Shown in pieces: positions 15,743-24,992 of a stretch of DNA of 64,000 nucleotides (position 1 is its first letter; each line of letters starts with the position of its first letter). A model generated the notes under the pieces. The model was not told the DNA's origin. It saw nothing but the letters and a program-made list of their open reading frames with translations, and made no database searches. The stretch comes from Crossiella sp. CA-258035 (lineage in GTDB: Bacteria; Actinomycetota; Actinomycetes; Mycobacteriales; Pseudonocardiaceae), in assembly GCF_030064675.1 (NCBI RefSeq), contig NZ_CP116413.1, forward strand, positions 4,124,001 through 4,188,000, written 5' to 3'. Made by a program: the position numbers and the translations under genes.

Positions 15743-16601
15743 GTCGACTCCCTTCGGCGGTGAGGAACTCCAGCTCGGAGTCCTGTGGCGGCACCAGGTG
15801 CCCGATGCCGGGCAGTAGGTGGACGGTGGCCCGCGGCGCGTGGGTTTCCAGGCGTTGCTTGGTGATCGCGGCATCCCACATCACGTCGTCCGCGCCCACT
15901 ACGACGTGCAGCGGGATGTTGAGATTGGCCAGCTCGTCGTCGGTGAAGACCGGGAGCTCGCCGCCGCGGTGCCGGTAGTGCGTGGACATCCGCACGGTGT
16001 GCTCGACCACCGCGTCCAGGTCCACAGTGGACAGTTCGCGGCCGAGCATGCCGATCACCGTGCGGCGCTTGCCCCAGCGGCCGAACGGGGCCAGCAGCAC
16101 CGCCTTGAGCAGGTAGCCCTTCAGTGGTCTGCTCAGGCCGGGCGGACAGGTCAGCGCGAGCCGGTGCACCCTGGCCGGGCGGCGGATCGCGTAGTCCAGG
16201 GCCAGCCAGCTGCCCAGCGAGTAGCCCATGATGGCCACTTCGGTCAGGCCGAGCTGGTCCAGCACCGCGTCCAGCCACACCGCGTACCGGTCCGTGCCCG
16301 GATCCGGCCGGGACGGCGCGCTCAGGCCCGGCTCGCCGATGATGTCGACCGCGTGCACCCGGAAGTACGGGATCAGCTCGGTGAAGCGGGCCACCCACTG
16401 CGCCGAGTTGCTGCCCGAACCGTGCAGCAGCACCAAGGGCGGCGCGGTGGCCGGACCCGCCGAGACCACGAAGGTCTCGCCCTCGGGGGTCGGCACGTGC
16501 CGCTGTTCGGGCGTCCCCGGCCAGGCCGCCAGCTGCGCCCGGTAACTGTCGAGCAGCAGCTGGCGGCCGGATGGGGAGCGGTAGATGTCCTGTTGCGGCA
16601 T
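15735..16601 (-). CDS. Alpha/beta hydrolase
   Basis: A 288-residue hydrolase. The oxyanion region (LVLLHGSGSNSAQW), the nucleophile elbow GYSLGS with catalytic Ser, an acid in VVVGADDVMWD and the catalytic His in LPGIGHLVPP are all visible. Likely activity is on an ester or related bond of a small molecule. It is the first gene of an operon with DUF4180. The A/T-rich stretch around 16605-16640 probably holds the promoter. Confidence 0.85.
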   Translation of the reverse strand: MPQQDIYRSPSGRQLLLDSYRAQLAAWPGTPEQRHVPTPEGETFVVSAGPATAPPLVLLHGSGSNSAQWVARFTELIPYFRVHAVDIIGEPGLSAPSRPDPGTDRYAVWLDAVLDQLGLTEVAIMGYSLGSWLALDYAIRRPARVHRLALTCPPGLSRPLKGYLLKAVLLAPFGRWGKRRTVIGMLGRELSTVDLDAVVEHTVRMSTHYRHRGGELPVFTDDELANLNIPLHVVVGADDVMWDAAITKQRLETHAPRATVHLLPGIGHLVPPQDSELEFLTAEGSRHG

Positions 16602-16655
16602 GTGGATTACCGTAACATGCCGCAAACTTCCGTCAAGAGGCGCTGATAGGGAATG

Positions 16656-19592
16656 TTAGGGAGTGTGAGCGCCGCCATTGATGACGAAGGTGGAGCCGGG
16701 TTCACGGACGATGTGCCCGGTGGCGGAGTTGGTGATGGTGACGTTGGTCAGCGTGGCGCTGCCCCGCGCCCCGCCCATGGCCAGGATTCCCGCGCCGTTG
16801 TTCGACTTGTCGATGCGCACGTTGGTGATCGCCACGTTCGGCATCTCCCCGCCGCCGGTCTTGAACTGGATGCCGTCGTAGGTGGAGTCCAGCACCTCGG
16901 TGTCCCTGATCACCACGCCCGGGATGGGCAGGTTCTGCGGGAACAGGGTGATCGCGCCGAACTTCTGTGCCTCGCCCCAGAACACCCCGCCGCAGCGGTG
17001 CAGCGCGTTGTTGGCGATCAGGGTCTGCCCGGAGAACGGCAGCGGGTCGTGGTCGGTGGCCAGCATGATCCCCGGGTAGTTCATGGTGTCGTGGATCAGG
17101 TTGTTCTCGATCCGGTTGCCGTAGCCGCCGTAGACCGCGATCCCGTTGGCGCGCCAGGGCAACTGGATGGTGTTGTTGACGAAGTGGTTGTCGTGCGCGA
17201 TGTCTGTGGACTGGTTCTTCACGTACTTGTTGGCCCACACCGCGAGCGCGTCGTCACCGGTGGTGCGGAAGGAGGAGTTGAACACCTTGGAGTTGCGGGT
17301 GCCGTTGGTGAAGTTGATCCCGTCGGCGTAGGTGTTGCGGATCCGCATGCCGCTGAGCTCCAGCCCGTCGCCCGGCCCCCACAACTCGGGGATGTTGTCG
17401 AAGTCGCGGCCGACCCAGACCCCCACGTTGGCGTGCTCGATCCAGACGTTGCTGATCTTGGTGCCGGTGCCGAAGCGGCCGTTGAGCCCCACCCCGCCCT
17501 CGGCGTTGCCGTCCCCGCCGCGGATCCGGCCGGAGCCGAAGATGGCGATGTCGGAGATCTGGGTGTTCTGGTCGATGTCGAAGCCGAAGTTGCCCTCGTG
17601 CGGATGGTTGATCCCGCCGGTGGCCAGGTGCGGCTCGGTCAGCGTGTACAGCTGCGAGTGCCACATGCCCGCGCCGCGGATGGTCACGTTGCTGATCCCG
17701 ACCTGGTTGAACTGACCCCGGTTGTGCGGGTCGTCGGTGAGGATCTTCTTCTCCTGCCGCCACTGCCCGGCCGGGATCCACACGCAGCCGATCACGCCGT
17801 TCTGGTCGTCGGTGACCGCGCGCTGGATGGCGTCGGTGTCGTCGTTGCCGTCGTTGGGGACCGCGCCGTAGTTGGTGATCGAGGTGCACCCGGCGGGCTG
17901 GCTGGCCGGGGGCGCGACCTGCTCCAGGTCGATCAGGTCAATGATGTAGAACGCGGCGGTGTCCCCGGCGTCGCGCTGCAGGCGGAACCGGGTGCCGGGC
18001 GGGTAGGAGCTGGCCAGCAGCGCGTGCGACTCGTCGAACAGCCGCCGGGCGTCCGGCTGCGGGCGGTTGGTCAGCGACTCGGGGCCGTCGCTGTTGCCGT
18101 AGAGCCAGCTGTGCCGCGAGGACAGGGTGAGCTTGCGGAGGAAGGTGTCGTTGACGTACAGGCTGATGGTGGCCTCGATGCCGCCGCCGTCCGGCGCGTC
18201 CGGGATCGAGTTGCGCACCACGATCGAGTTGGCCTGGTTGGCCGAGGTGAACTCCACGAACTGCCCGGTGCTGGTGAGGCGCACCGACTGCCGCCCTGAT
18301 GACTCGGTGGCGAAGTTGGTGTGCCCGAAGGTGCGCAGCGGGTCGGCGCTGAGCAGCTGGCCCTGGTAGCGGGCGGTCTCGGCCTCGTACTCCGCGTAGG
18401 GCACCGCCGCGCCGCGGCCGACCACGATCGAGTGGGACAGCGAGTTGTTGTTCTCGTTGGTCTCGGCCAGCACGCCGGTGGCGTCCGCGGTGGCGGTGAT
18501 GGTGGCCCCGCCGCTGGTTGCGGTCCAGCTGCCGTTGACCGCGACCGTGCTCTCCGCGCCCGCGGCGATCGGGCCGGTGGGGGTGTTCAGCGTGCTGCCG
18601 CCGACGGTCAGCCGGGTGACCGTGCTGCCAGCGGTGCTGGTGCCGCGGTTGCGCAGCCGCACGGTGAAGCTGACCTGCGCGCCGACCGGCGGGCTGGCCG
18701 GGTTCGAGGCGACGCCGAGGACCTCCAGGTCGGGGCCCGGGGCCTGGGCCACGGACAGCTGGTTCGGCGCGGTGTGGCTGTTGTTGGCGTCGTTCTGCTC
18801 GACCACGGTGTTGTTCGGGTCGACCAGCGCGGTCACCGGGTAGCTGCCCATCGGCCTGGTCCCGGCGCTGACCGAGACGCTGGCCGCGCCGCCCGCGGCC
18901 AGTGCGCCCACCGGGGCGCTGCCGACCACCGCGCCGCCCAGGCTGAAGTTGACCGTGGTCGCGCCGGCGGCCGCCGAGCCGGTGTTGCGGACCTGGGCGG
19001 TCAGCGTGATCTGGTCGGTCTCCACCGGGCTGGGCGGGTTCCAGCTGACCGAGGCCACGGTCAGGTCCGGGTTGGGCGCGGGGGTGCCGATGACCTGGAG
19101 CTCGCCGACCTGGCCGCCCGGTGCGCCGGTGTTGCCGAAGAACTGCAAGCGCAGGTCGGCGGCCCGGCCGGTGACCGGGATGGTGACGGTGTTCTGGTTG
19201 CCGTGCGGGTCGAAGCGGTAGTCGGCCCGGTCGCGCAAGGAGGTGAACGCCGCGCCGCCCTGGTCGCGGCCGAGCACCTGGATGCTCTGGGTGCGCGCGG
19301 CCCAGATCGGGTCGGGGTTGAGCTTGAGCACCACCGAGTCCAGGTCGGCGTTGGCGCCGAGCTTGACGGTCAGCGTGGCCGGGTAGCCCGCTGACTCCCA
19401 GTAGCTGCCGAGGTTGCCGTCGTTGGCGTGGCCGGCCACGTAGTTCTGGGTGGTGGAGGATGCCTCGATCGCCTTGCCCCTGGCCAGGTCGGCGGGTGCG
19501 GCCAGCGCGGTCGCGGCCGGGAGCCCGGCGCTGAGCAGGCCGGTGGCGAGCAGGGCGGTGGTCAGCCGTCTACTGAGCTGCTTCCAGTGCAT
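16656..19592 (-). CDS. Secreted beta-helix glycoside hydrolase, probable GH87 alpha-1,3-glucanase
   Basis: A 978-residue exported, multi-domain protein. After a Sec signal (about residues 1-32) come an F5/8 type C (discoidin) carbohydrate-binding domain (about 33-170), two CARDB beta-sandwich domains (about 175-390), a CBM6-like domain starting at PYAEYEAETA, and a C-terminal right-handed beta-helix from CTSITNYGAVPNDG. In the helix, an Asp in TYADGINF stands 23 and 24 residues before an Asp pair in TTGDDALAVW. That is the spacing I recall for the three catalytic aspartates of GH87 mutanases. Substrate would be alpha-1,3-glucan of fungal walls or dental-type mutan. Other polysaccharide lyases share the fold, so the activity is inferred. 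Confidence 0.75.
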   Translation of the reverse strand: MHWKQLSRRLTTALLATGLLSAGLPAATALAAPADLARGKAIEASSTTQNYVAGHANDGNLGSYWESAGYPATLTVKLGANADLDSVVLKLNPDPIWAARTQSIQVLGRDQGGAAFTSLRDRADYRFDPHGNQNTVTIPVTGRAADLRLQFFGNTGAPGGQVGELQVIGTPAPNPDLTVASVSWNPPSPVETDQITLTAQVRNTGSAAAGATTVNFSLGGAVVGSAPVGALAAGGAASVSVSAGTRPMGSYPVTALVDPNNTVVEQNDANNSHTAPNQLSVAQAPGPDLEVLGVASNPASPPVGAQVSFTVRLRNRGTSTAGSTVTRLTVGGSTLNTPTGPIAAGAESTVAVNGSWTATSGGATITATADATGVLAETNENNNSLSHSIVVGRGAAVPYAEYEAETARYQGQLLSADPLRTFGHTNFATESSGRQSVRLTSTGQFVEFTSANQANSIVVRNSIPDAPDGGGIEATISLYVNDTFLRKLTLSSRHSWLYGNSDGPESLTNRPQPDARRLFDESHALLASSYPPGTRFRLQRDAGDTAAFYIIDLIDLEQVAPPASQPAGCTSITNYGAVPNDGNDDTDAIQRAVTDDQNGVIGCVWIPAGQWRQEKKILTDDPHNRGQFNQVGISNVTIRGAGMWHSQLYTLTEPHLATGGINHPHEGNFGFDIDQNTQISDIAIFGSGRIRGGDGNAEGGVGLNGRFGTGTKISNVWIEHANVGVWVGRDFDNIPELWGPGDGLELSGMRIRNTYADGINFTNGTRNSKVFNSSFRTTGDDALAVWANKYVKNQSTDIAHDNHFVNNTIQLPWRANGIAVYGGYGNRIENNLIHDTMNYPGIMLATDHDPLPFSGQTLIANNALHRCGGVFWGEAQKFGAITLFPQNLPIPGVVIRDTEVLDSTYDGIQFKTGGGEMPNVAITNVRIDKSNNGAGILAMGGARGSATLTNVTITNSATGHIVREPGSTFVINGGAHTP

Positions 19593-19764
19593 GGGGACCT
19601 CTGTTCGGTTTTCCGCGCAGGGCGAGACAGGGATCGTGCTGAAGTTGCAGTTGATCGCTAAGGATTTAAGCAATCACAGTCGACTTTTTGCGGTCAGGGG
19701 AGTCAAAGGTTGCAGACCGATGACGGTGCCGTCAACGGTTCGTGCTGAATCGGTGCGGGTGCGC

Positions 19765-20081
19765 TCAGGCGCCGGGCCAGGCCGTGGCCGCGATGAGGGT
19801 GGAGGAGATGTAGGCCCGCTCGGGACTGGTCGGGACGAAGACCGTGTCGAGGCCGCTCAGGTGCCGGTTCATCCGCGCCATCGGCAACTCGTGCGCCAGG
19901 TCGCCGGAGTTGCGCACGCCCCGAACGATGACGCCGATGCCCACGTCCCGGCAGTAGTCGGCCAGCAACCGGCCGGCGCTGGAGTCCACCGTGACGTTGG
20001 CCAGGTCGCTGGTCAGCTCGGCCAGCAGGGCCAGTCGTTCGGCGTGGCCGGGTCGAAGGAGCCGGGGAAGACCGCGCGCAT
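19765..20081 (-). pseudogene. coaD: Truncated, frameshifted coaD copy (phosphopantetheine adenylyltransferase)
   Basis: Starting at an ATG at 20081, the frame reads MRAVFPGSFDPAT, the exact N-terminus of CoaD, then hits a stop. The rest of CoaD continues in another frame, from LALLAELTSDLANVTVDSSAGRLLADYC through GVIVRGVRNSGD and MARMNRHLSGLDTVFVPTSPERAYISST. The section between them, about 30-35 residues including the catalytic T-x-G-H histidine, is deleted. The C-terminal 30 or so residues are gone too. It cannot be an active enzyme; a complete copy must exist elsewhere, since CoaD is needed for coenzyme A. Confidence 0.85.
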
Positions 20082-20123
20082 GGCTTGGCATGCTAGCGAT
20101 CAGCGGTGGCCGGTGCGGGTGGT

Positions 20124-22901
20124 TCAGGCCCCGAGCGCGGTGGGCAGCTGCTCCCTGGACTGGATGCCGAGCTTGCGGTAGGCGCTGGTGAGGTGGACCT
20201 CGATGGTGCGGCGGCTGACGAACAGGGTCTGCGCGATGGCCCGGTTGGAGTCGCCGCCCGCGGCCAGCCTGGCCACCCGCAGCTCGCTCGCGGTGAGCGC
20301 GTCGACCCCGGTGAGCAGGTCGCGGCGGGGCCGGGCCCCGGTCGCGGTGAGTTCCTGTTTCGCTTGCGCGGCAAGGGGAAGCGCGTGGTGCCGGGCGGCC
20401 AGGTCCAGGCCCTCGCGGAGCTGGCGCTGGGCGTCGGTGCGGTGTCCGGCGCGGCGCAGCGCGCTGCCGTACTCGATCAGCGAGTGGCCGAGCTCCAGGG
20501 TGCCGGTGGAGCCGCGCAGCACCTGGACGGACTCGGCGAGCCGGTCCAGCCGGGTGCCGCCGCCCTCGATCAGGCCCAGGGTGCGCAGCGCGATGCCGAT
20601 GGCGCGAGGTGCGCCGAAGTCGCGGGCCAGCGCCAGCTCCTCCTCGGCCAGCGACCTGGCCTCGGCCGGTTCGCCCAGCGCCAGCCAGGCCAGTGCGGCA
20701 TCGGCCCGCCAGTGCGCGAAGCCCGGGTTCACGCACCCGGCCCTGACCAGGCCGTCGCCGCAGGCCAGCAGGTCGGCCAGGGCGGCGCGCGGGCGCTGCT
20801 GGCGGAGCCGGAGCCTGCCGCGGGCCAGGTGCACGAAGTGGCCGATCAGCATCCGGACCTCGTCCTCGGCGTCCAGCTCGTGCTCGGTCAGCACGGCCTG
20901 GGCCTCGTCCAGGTGGCCCTGTTCGGCCAGCGCGTCCACCAGCACCGCGGCCGCCAGCGGCAGTTCGCGGTCGCCGTCGACCTCGTGCAGGGCCAGCGCG
21001 GCGCGGCCGTCGGCCTCGGCCTCGCGCAGGTGGCCGGCGGTGAGCGCGGTGCGGGAGCGCAGCACGGCGAGGTAGCGGAACTCGGCCAGGTTGCCGCGCG
21101 CCTGCGCGTGCTCGACCCCGCGGTCCAGCACCGCCAGGGCCTCGGGCAGGCGGTCGGCCATGACCAGTGCGGTGCTGGCGAAGTTGGCCAGGATCCACTG
21201 GTCGCGTTCGGGCAGCGGGCCGTGCGCGGCGCGGGCGGCCAGCTCGCCCACCACCGAGGCCGGGCGGTCGGCGGTGGCACAGGCCCCAAAAGCCAGGCAG
21301 GCCAGCACCATCCGCCCGGCCTCGGACTCGGCCGAGACGGCGCCGGCCAGCTGGTCCAGCCGGGCGATCCAGGAGGTGGGCGGCCGCATGCTGACGAAGC
21401 TGGCCATGGAGAAGGCCACGGTCAGCCGCAGCGGCAGCTCGCCTTCGGCCAGCGCCTCGGTGGCCAGCTCGAAGGTCTCCATGGCCGCGTCCGGCCGCCC
21501 GGTCTGCACCATCACCGCGCCCAGGTCCAGCGCCAGCTCGCCGCGGGTGACCGGGTCCTCGGTCAGCTCCAGGGCCGCGCGCAACGCCTGCGCGGCCTCC
21601 ACCGGCCGGTTGGCCATGCCCAGCGCCCGGCCCAGTTCGGCGTGCAGCCGGGGCCGGTCGGCGGCGGGCGGTGGTTCGGCCAGCGCCCGCCGCAGGCAGC
21701 TGGCCGCGGCCTCGGGCGCGCCCCGGCCCAGCGCGTCCGCCGCGGCCGCGCACAGCGCGGTGACCACGGCGGGGTCGGCAGCCGGGGCGGCGGCCAGCAG
21801 GTGCGGCACGAGCTGCTCGGCCGGGGCCGCTTCGGCGGTGAGCAGCTCCACCGCGCGGCGGTGGTCGGCGGCCCGGCGGATGTCGGTGCCGTCGGCGTAG
21901 ACCGCGGTGCGCACCAAAGGATGCGCGAAGTCCACCGGGTAGCCGCCGGTGAGCAGCGACTCCTGGGCGAGCAGGTCGGCCAGTTCGCTCGCCCGCGCCA
22001 GTGACACCTCAGCGAAACGGGCCGGGCGGGTGAGGTCGGCGGCCGGACCGAGCACGGCCAGCGCCCTGGCCAGCCGGACCGCCTCGGGACCGAGCCGGTT
22101 GAGCCGGGTGAGCACGGTGCGGGCGATCGGCGCGGCCCGCAACCCGGGAATCCGGCCGGCCTGGGCGGCCACCGGGGGCACCCTGGCCGCGCGCAGGGCG
22201 GTGATCGCCTCGGTGAGCAGGAACGGGTTGCCGCCGGTGGCCTCGGCGCAGGCGCGGCAGAACTCGGGGTCGGCGGCGGGGGAGAGACGGTCCCGGACGA
22301 ACCGGCTCACCGCCTGCCCGGACAGCGGCCCCAGGGTCAGCAGCACCGGGTCGACCCCGCTGAGCGCCCTGGTCAGCGCCGAGTCCATGGCCACTGGCCG
22401 GCCGCCGAGCAGGAGCAGCACTGGCAGGTCGCCCACCCGCCGGGCCAGGTGGGAGAGGAACCGCAGAGAGGCCTCATCCGCCCAGTGCACGTCGTCCACC
22501 GCGAGCAGCAGCGGCGCGGGTTCGGCCAGGTTGGAGCACAGCCAGTACAGCCCGTGCACCACGTTGCCCACCGGCACCTGGTCCCCGTCGGCGGCGAAGA
22601 CCGGCGCGGCCAGCGCCGCCGCCCCGGAGCGCACCTCGGGCTCGGCCTCCCGCAGCGCGGGGTCGAACAGCTGCCGGACCATGGCGAAGGGCAGGTCCTG
22701 CTCCAGCTCGCCGCCGCTGGCGGTGAGCACCCGGAACCCGCGCCCGGCCGCCACCTCACCGGCCGCGGCCAGCAACGCGGTCTTGCCGATTCCCGGCACG
22801 CCCTCGACCAGCGCGGTCCGGCCGCGCCCCGCGGCGGCCGCGGTCAGCAGCTCGCCGATCCGCACCAGCTCGGCGTCCCGCTCGAACAGACCCACCCGCA
22901 C
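20124..22901 (-). CDS. Large LuxR-family regulator with AAA ATPase (LAL type)
   Basis: A protein of about 925 residues. The N-terminal AAA ATPase has Walker A (EGVPGIGKTALL, about 34-45) and Walker B (LLLAVDDVHWAD). A long helical TPR-like middle follows, and a C-terminal LuxR helix-turn-helix (LTASELRVARLAAGGDSNRAIAQTLFVSRRTIEVHLTSAYRKLGI). LAL regulators integrate ATP and ligand binding and often control secondary metabolism. The start is uncertain: GTG codons at 22901 and 22895 and an ATG at 22937 are possible; the ATPase domain begins at GLFERDAEL, just after the GTGs. It stands alone, next to the coaD remnant. Confidence 0.8.
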   Translation of the reverse strand: MRVGLFERDAELVRIGELLTAAAAGRGRTALVEGVPGIGKTALLAAAGEVAAGRGFRVLTASGGELEQDLPFAMVRQLFDPALREAEPEVRSGAAALAAPVFAADGDQVPVGNVVHGLYWLCSNLAEPAPLLLAVDDVHWADEASLRFLSHLARRVGDLPVLLLLGGRPVAMDSALTRALSGVDPVLLTLGPLSGQAVSRFVRDRLSPAADPEFCRACAEATGGNPFLLTEAITALRAARVPPVAAQAGRIPGLRAAPIARTVLTRLNRLGPEAVRLARALAVLGPAADLTRPARFAEVSLARASELADLLAQESLLTGGYPVDFAHPLVRTAVYADGTDIRRAADHRRAVELLTAEAAPAEQLVPHLLAAAPAADPAVVTALCAAAADALGRGAPEAAASCLRRALAEPPPAADRPRLHAELGRALGMANRPVEAAQALRAALELTEDPVTRGELALDLGAVMVQTGRPDAAMETFELATEALAEGELPLRLTVAFSMASFVSMRPPTSWIARLDQLAGAVSAESEAGRMVLACLAFGACATADRPASVVGELAARAAHGPLPERDQWILANFASTALVMADRLPEALAVLDRGVEHAQARGNLAEFRYLAVLRSRTALTAGHLREAEADGRAALALHEVDGDRELPLAAAVLVDALAEQGHLDEAQAVLTEHELDAEDEVRMLIGHFVHLARGRLRLRQQRPRAALADLLACGDGLVRAGCVNPGFAHWRADAALAWLALGEPAEARSLAEEELALARDFGAPRAIGIALRTLGLIEGGGTRLDRLAESVQVLRGSTGTLELGHSLIEYGSALRRAGHRTDAQRQLREGLDLAARHHALPLAAQAKQELTATGARPRRDLLTGVDALTASELRVARLAAGGDSNRAIAQTLFVSRRTIEVHLTSAYRKLGIQSREQLPTALGA

Positions 22902-22999
22902 CCCTGCCCCGGCCAAAGACTTCGGTGCTGACCACAATGCCGAGCCGGTCGCGCAAAGTCATCGTGGGGATTCAGGTTGTTACCAGCCCGGGAGGGGCG

Positions 23000-23656
23000 A
23001 TGCGTAGAACCGTGATCGTGGGGATGGCGATCGCACTGGTCACCTTGGTCAGCGGCTGTGAGGAGACCACTGGTGGTTTCGGCGCGGGGGCGCCGGTCAG
23101 CGAGGTGGCCGTGACCAGCAAGAAGAGCGGGGGCACCACCACCACGGGGGACTGCTCGCGCACCGGGCCGAAGATCCGGTCGGTGCTGCCGGTGCTCTCG
23201 GCCAAGTTCCAGATCGCCAAGGCCAACCCGTGCGTGCCACTGGCCGGCCTGGTGAACGAGGTGCTGGAGGTGGTGCCGAGGTCGCAGCGGGCCGCGCTGG
23301 CCCAGTTCCAGGACCGCGTGGGCAGGCTGGTCGGCGCGGCCAGCCACGTCAACACCGTGCTGACCTGCGCCTACCAGACCGACCGGGTGGGCATCGTGCT
23401 GTACCAGGAGAAGGCCAGCCCGCTCTCCCTGGGCCTGGTGGTGGCCATCCGCGGCAAGCTGGACGCCGCGGCCGAGGTCGCCGCCTGCTTCCTGAAGGTG
23501 ACCATTCTCGGCGTCAGCGCCGACCCGCCGCCGGGCGCGGCCAAGGCGCCGTGCTTCCACAAGGGCTCGCGCAAGCAGGGCGGCGAGGACTACTCGCTGT
23601 TCTGGATCGGCTCCAGCGAGGCCATGTGCACCGCGCTGGCCCGCCTCGGCAGCTAG
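23000..23656 (+). CDS. Secreted lipoprotein of unknown function
   Basis: A 218-residue protein with signal peptide and lipobox (L-V-S-G-C, Cys20). A short Thr/Gly-rich linker precedes a helical domain with five spaced cysteines in the mature part that could form disulphides. The GGGAGGGG ribosome site supports the ATG. I do not recognise the family. It lies before a VanZ gene on the same strand, separated by a short inverted repeat. Confidence 0.7.
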   Translation: MRRTVIVGMAIALVTLVSGCEETTGGFGAGAPVSEVAVTSKKSGGTTTTGDCSRTGPKIRSVLPVLSAKFQIAKANPCVPLAGLVNEVLEVVPRSQRAALAQFQDRVGRLVGAASHVNTVLTCAYQTDRVGIVLYQEKASPLSLGLVVAIRGKLDAAAEVAACFLKVTILGVSADPPPGAAKAPCFHKGSRKQGGEDYSLFWIGSSEAMCTALARLGS

Positions 23657-23676
23657 CACGGTCCGGGTATCGCGGA

Positions 23677-23696
23677 CGTATCGAAAATCGGATACG
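23677..23696. promoter_or_regulatory. Inverted repeat before the VanZ gene
   Basis: Arms CGTATC and GATACG are separated by 8 bases in the 58-base gap between the lipoprotein and VanZ genes. It could be an operator; the arms are short and the assignment is tentative. Confidence 0.3.
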
Positions 23697-23714
23697 CCGC
23701 CGCAACAGTGCGCC

Positions 23715-24305
23715 GTGTTGGGTGGTGGCGTGCTCGGCAAGTGGCAGGACTGGATCGGCACGTTCACCGGCGTGGTGGCCAGCACGGTGGTCATGCTGCC
23801 GGTGGCCCTGCTGGCGGTGTGGGCGCTGGCCCGCCACCGGTGGCTCATCGGCTACCCGAGGGCCCAGGCGTGGCGCTGGTCGGTGTCCGAGGTCGGCCTC
23901 GTCTACGGCACGGTGCCCTTCGTCTGGATGACCCTGATGCCGGGCAGCCGGGCGGGCCTGGTTCCCGGCCGGGTGAGCCTGGTGCCGTTGCAGGACCTGC
24001 TCGTGATGGGGGCCGCCCAGATCATCGGCAACCTGCTGGTGTTCGCGGCGCTGGGTTTCTTCGCCCCGCTGCGCTTCGCCGCGCTGGCCTCGCTGCCGAG
24101 GGTGCTGGCGCTGGCGGCGGGCTGCTCGGTGCTGATCGAGGCCGGGCAGTACGTGCTGCGGCTGGACCGGGTGTCCTCTGTGGACGACGTGCTGCTCAAC
24201 GCCGCGGGCGCGGTGCTGGCCGCGCTGGCCTCCCGGCGCTGGTGGCGCGCGAAGGCTGGTCCGTCACCGGAGCGACCTCGGCTGACCCTGGTGCGGGGTC
24301 GCTGA
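23715..24305 (+). CDS. VanZ-family membrane protein
   Basis: A 196-residue protein with four to five transmembrane helices. The VanZ core is seen in the loop LVPLQDL...AQIIGNLLVFAALGFFAPL and in SVLIEAGQYVLRLDRVSSVDDVLLNAAGAVL, where the E, Q, R and D residues are the family's conserved polar set. VanZ gives low-level teicoplanin resistance in enterococci by an unclear mechanism. A GTG at 23730 is an alternative start. It is followed closely by an OmpR-type regulator gene. Confidence 0.8.
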   Translation: MLGGGVLGKWQDWIGTFTGVVASTVVMLPVALLAVWALARHRWLIGYPRAQAWRWSVSEVGLVYGTVPFVWMTLMPGSRAGLVPGRVSLVPLQDLLVMGAAQIIGNLLVFAALGFFAPLRFAALASLPRVLALAAGCSVLIEAGQYVLRLDRVSSVDDVLLNAAGAVLAALASRRWWRAKAGPSPERPRLTLVRGR

Positions 24306-24326
24306 CCCGCGCCCTAGGCTCGGGGT

Positions 24327-24992
24327 GTGCGCGTGCTGATCGTGGAGGACGAGCTCTACCTGGCCGAAGCCGTCCGGGACGGGCTCCGGCTGGCAGCGAT
24401 CGCCGCCGACATCGCCGGAGACGGCGACACCGCGCTGGAGCTGCTCAGCGTCAACTCCTACGACCTCGCCGTGCTCGACCGCGACATCCCCGGTCCCTCC
24501 GGCGACGAGATCGCCCGGCGCATCGTCGCCGCAGGCAGCGGCATGCCGATCCTGATGCTCACCGCCGCCGACCGGATCGACGACAAGGCCTCCGGCTTCG
24601 AGCTCGGCGCTGATGACTACCTCACCAAACCGTTCGAGCTGCGGGAGCTGGTGATGCGGCTGCGGGCGCTGGACCGCAGGCGCGCGCACGCCAGGCCCCC
24701 GGTGCGCGAGCTGGCGGGCCTGCGGCTGGACCCGTTCCGCCGGGAGGTCTTCCGCGACGGCCGCCAGGTCGCGCTCACCCGCAAGCAGTTCGCCGTGCTG
24801 GAGGTCCTCCTCGCCGCCGAGGGCGGGGTGGTCAGCGCCGAGGACCTGCTGGAGCAGGCCTGGGACCAGCACGCCGACCCCTTCACCAACGCCGTCCGGA
24901 TCACCGTCTCCGCGCTGCGCAAACGACTCGGCGAGCCCTGGCTCATCGTCACCGTGCCCGGCGTCGGCTACCGGATCGACACGGGGGCTTAG
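24327..24992 (+). CDS. OmpR/PhoB-family response regulator (orphan)
   Basis: A 221-residue regulator with a complete receiver (VEDE at the start, phospho-acceptor Asp in LAVLDRDIPG, Thr in MLTAAD, Lys in YLTKPF). A C-terminal winged helix follows (LTRKQFAVLEVLLAAEGGVVSAEDLLEQAW...VRITVSALRKRLG...TVPGVGYRI). No histidine kinase gene is next to it, so its partner must be elsewhere or it is an orphan. The neighbouring VanZ gene suggests a link with cell-wall antibiotic response, but that is inference. Confidence 0.85.
   Translation: MRVLIVEDELYLAEAVRDGLRLAAIAADIAGDGDTALELLSVNSYDLAVLDRDIPGPSGDEIARRIVAAGSGMPILMLTAADRIDDKASGFELGADDYLTKPFELRELVMRLRALDRRRAHARPPVRELAGLRLDPFRREVFRDGRQVALTRKQFAVLEVLLAAEGGVVSAEDLLEQAWDQHADPFTNAVRITVSALRKRLGEPWLIVTVPGVGYRIDTGA

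Noticed and set aside
16653-18299. Long plus-strand open frame opposite the GH87-like gene
   Set aside because: It is the antisense of a gene with clear signal peptide and domains; its own sequence is Val/Gly/Asp-rich with no domain, the usual by-product of GC-rich codons.
20106-22004. 632-codon plus-strand frame
   Set aside because: Antisense of the LuxR-AAA gene; no ribosome site and no domain.
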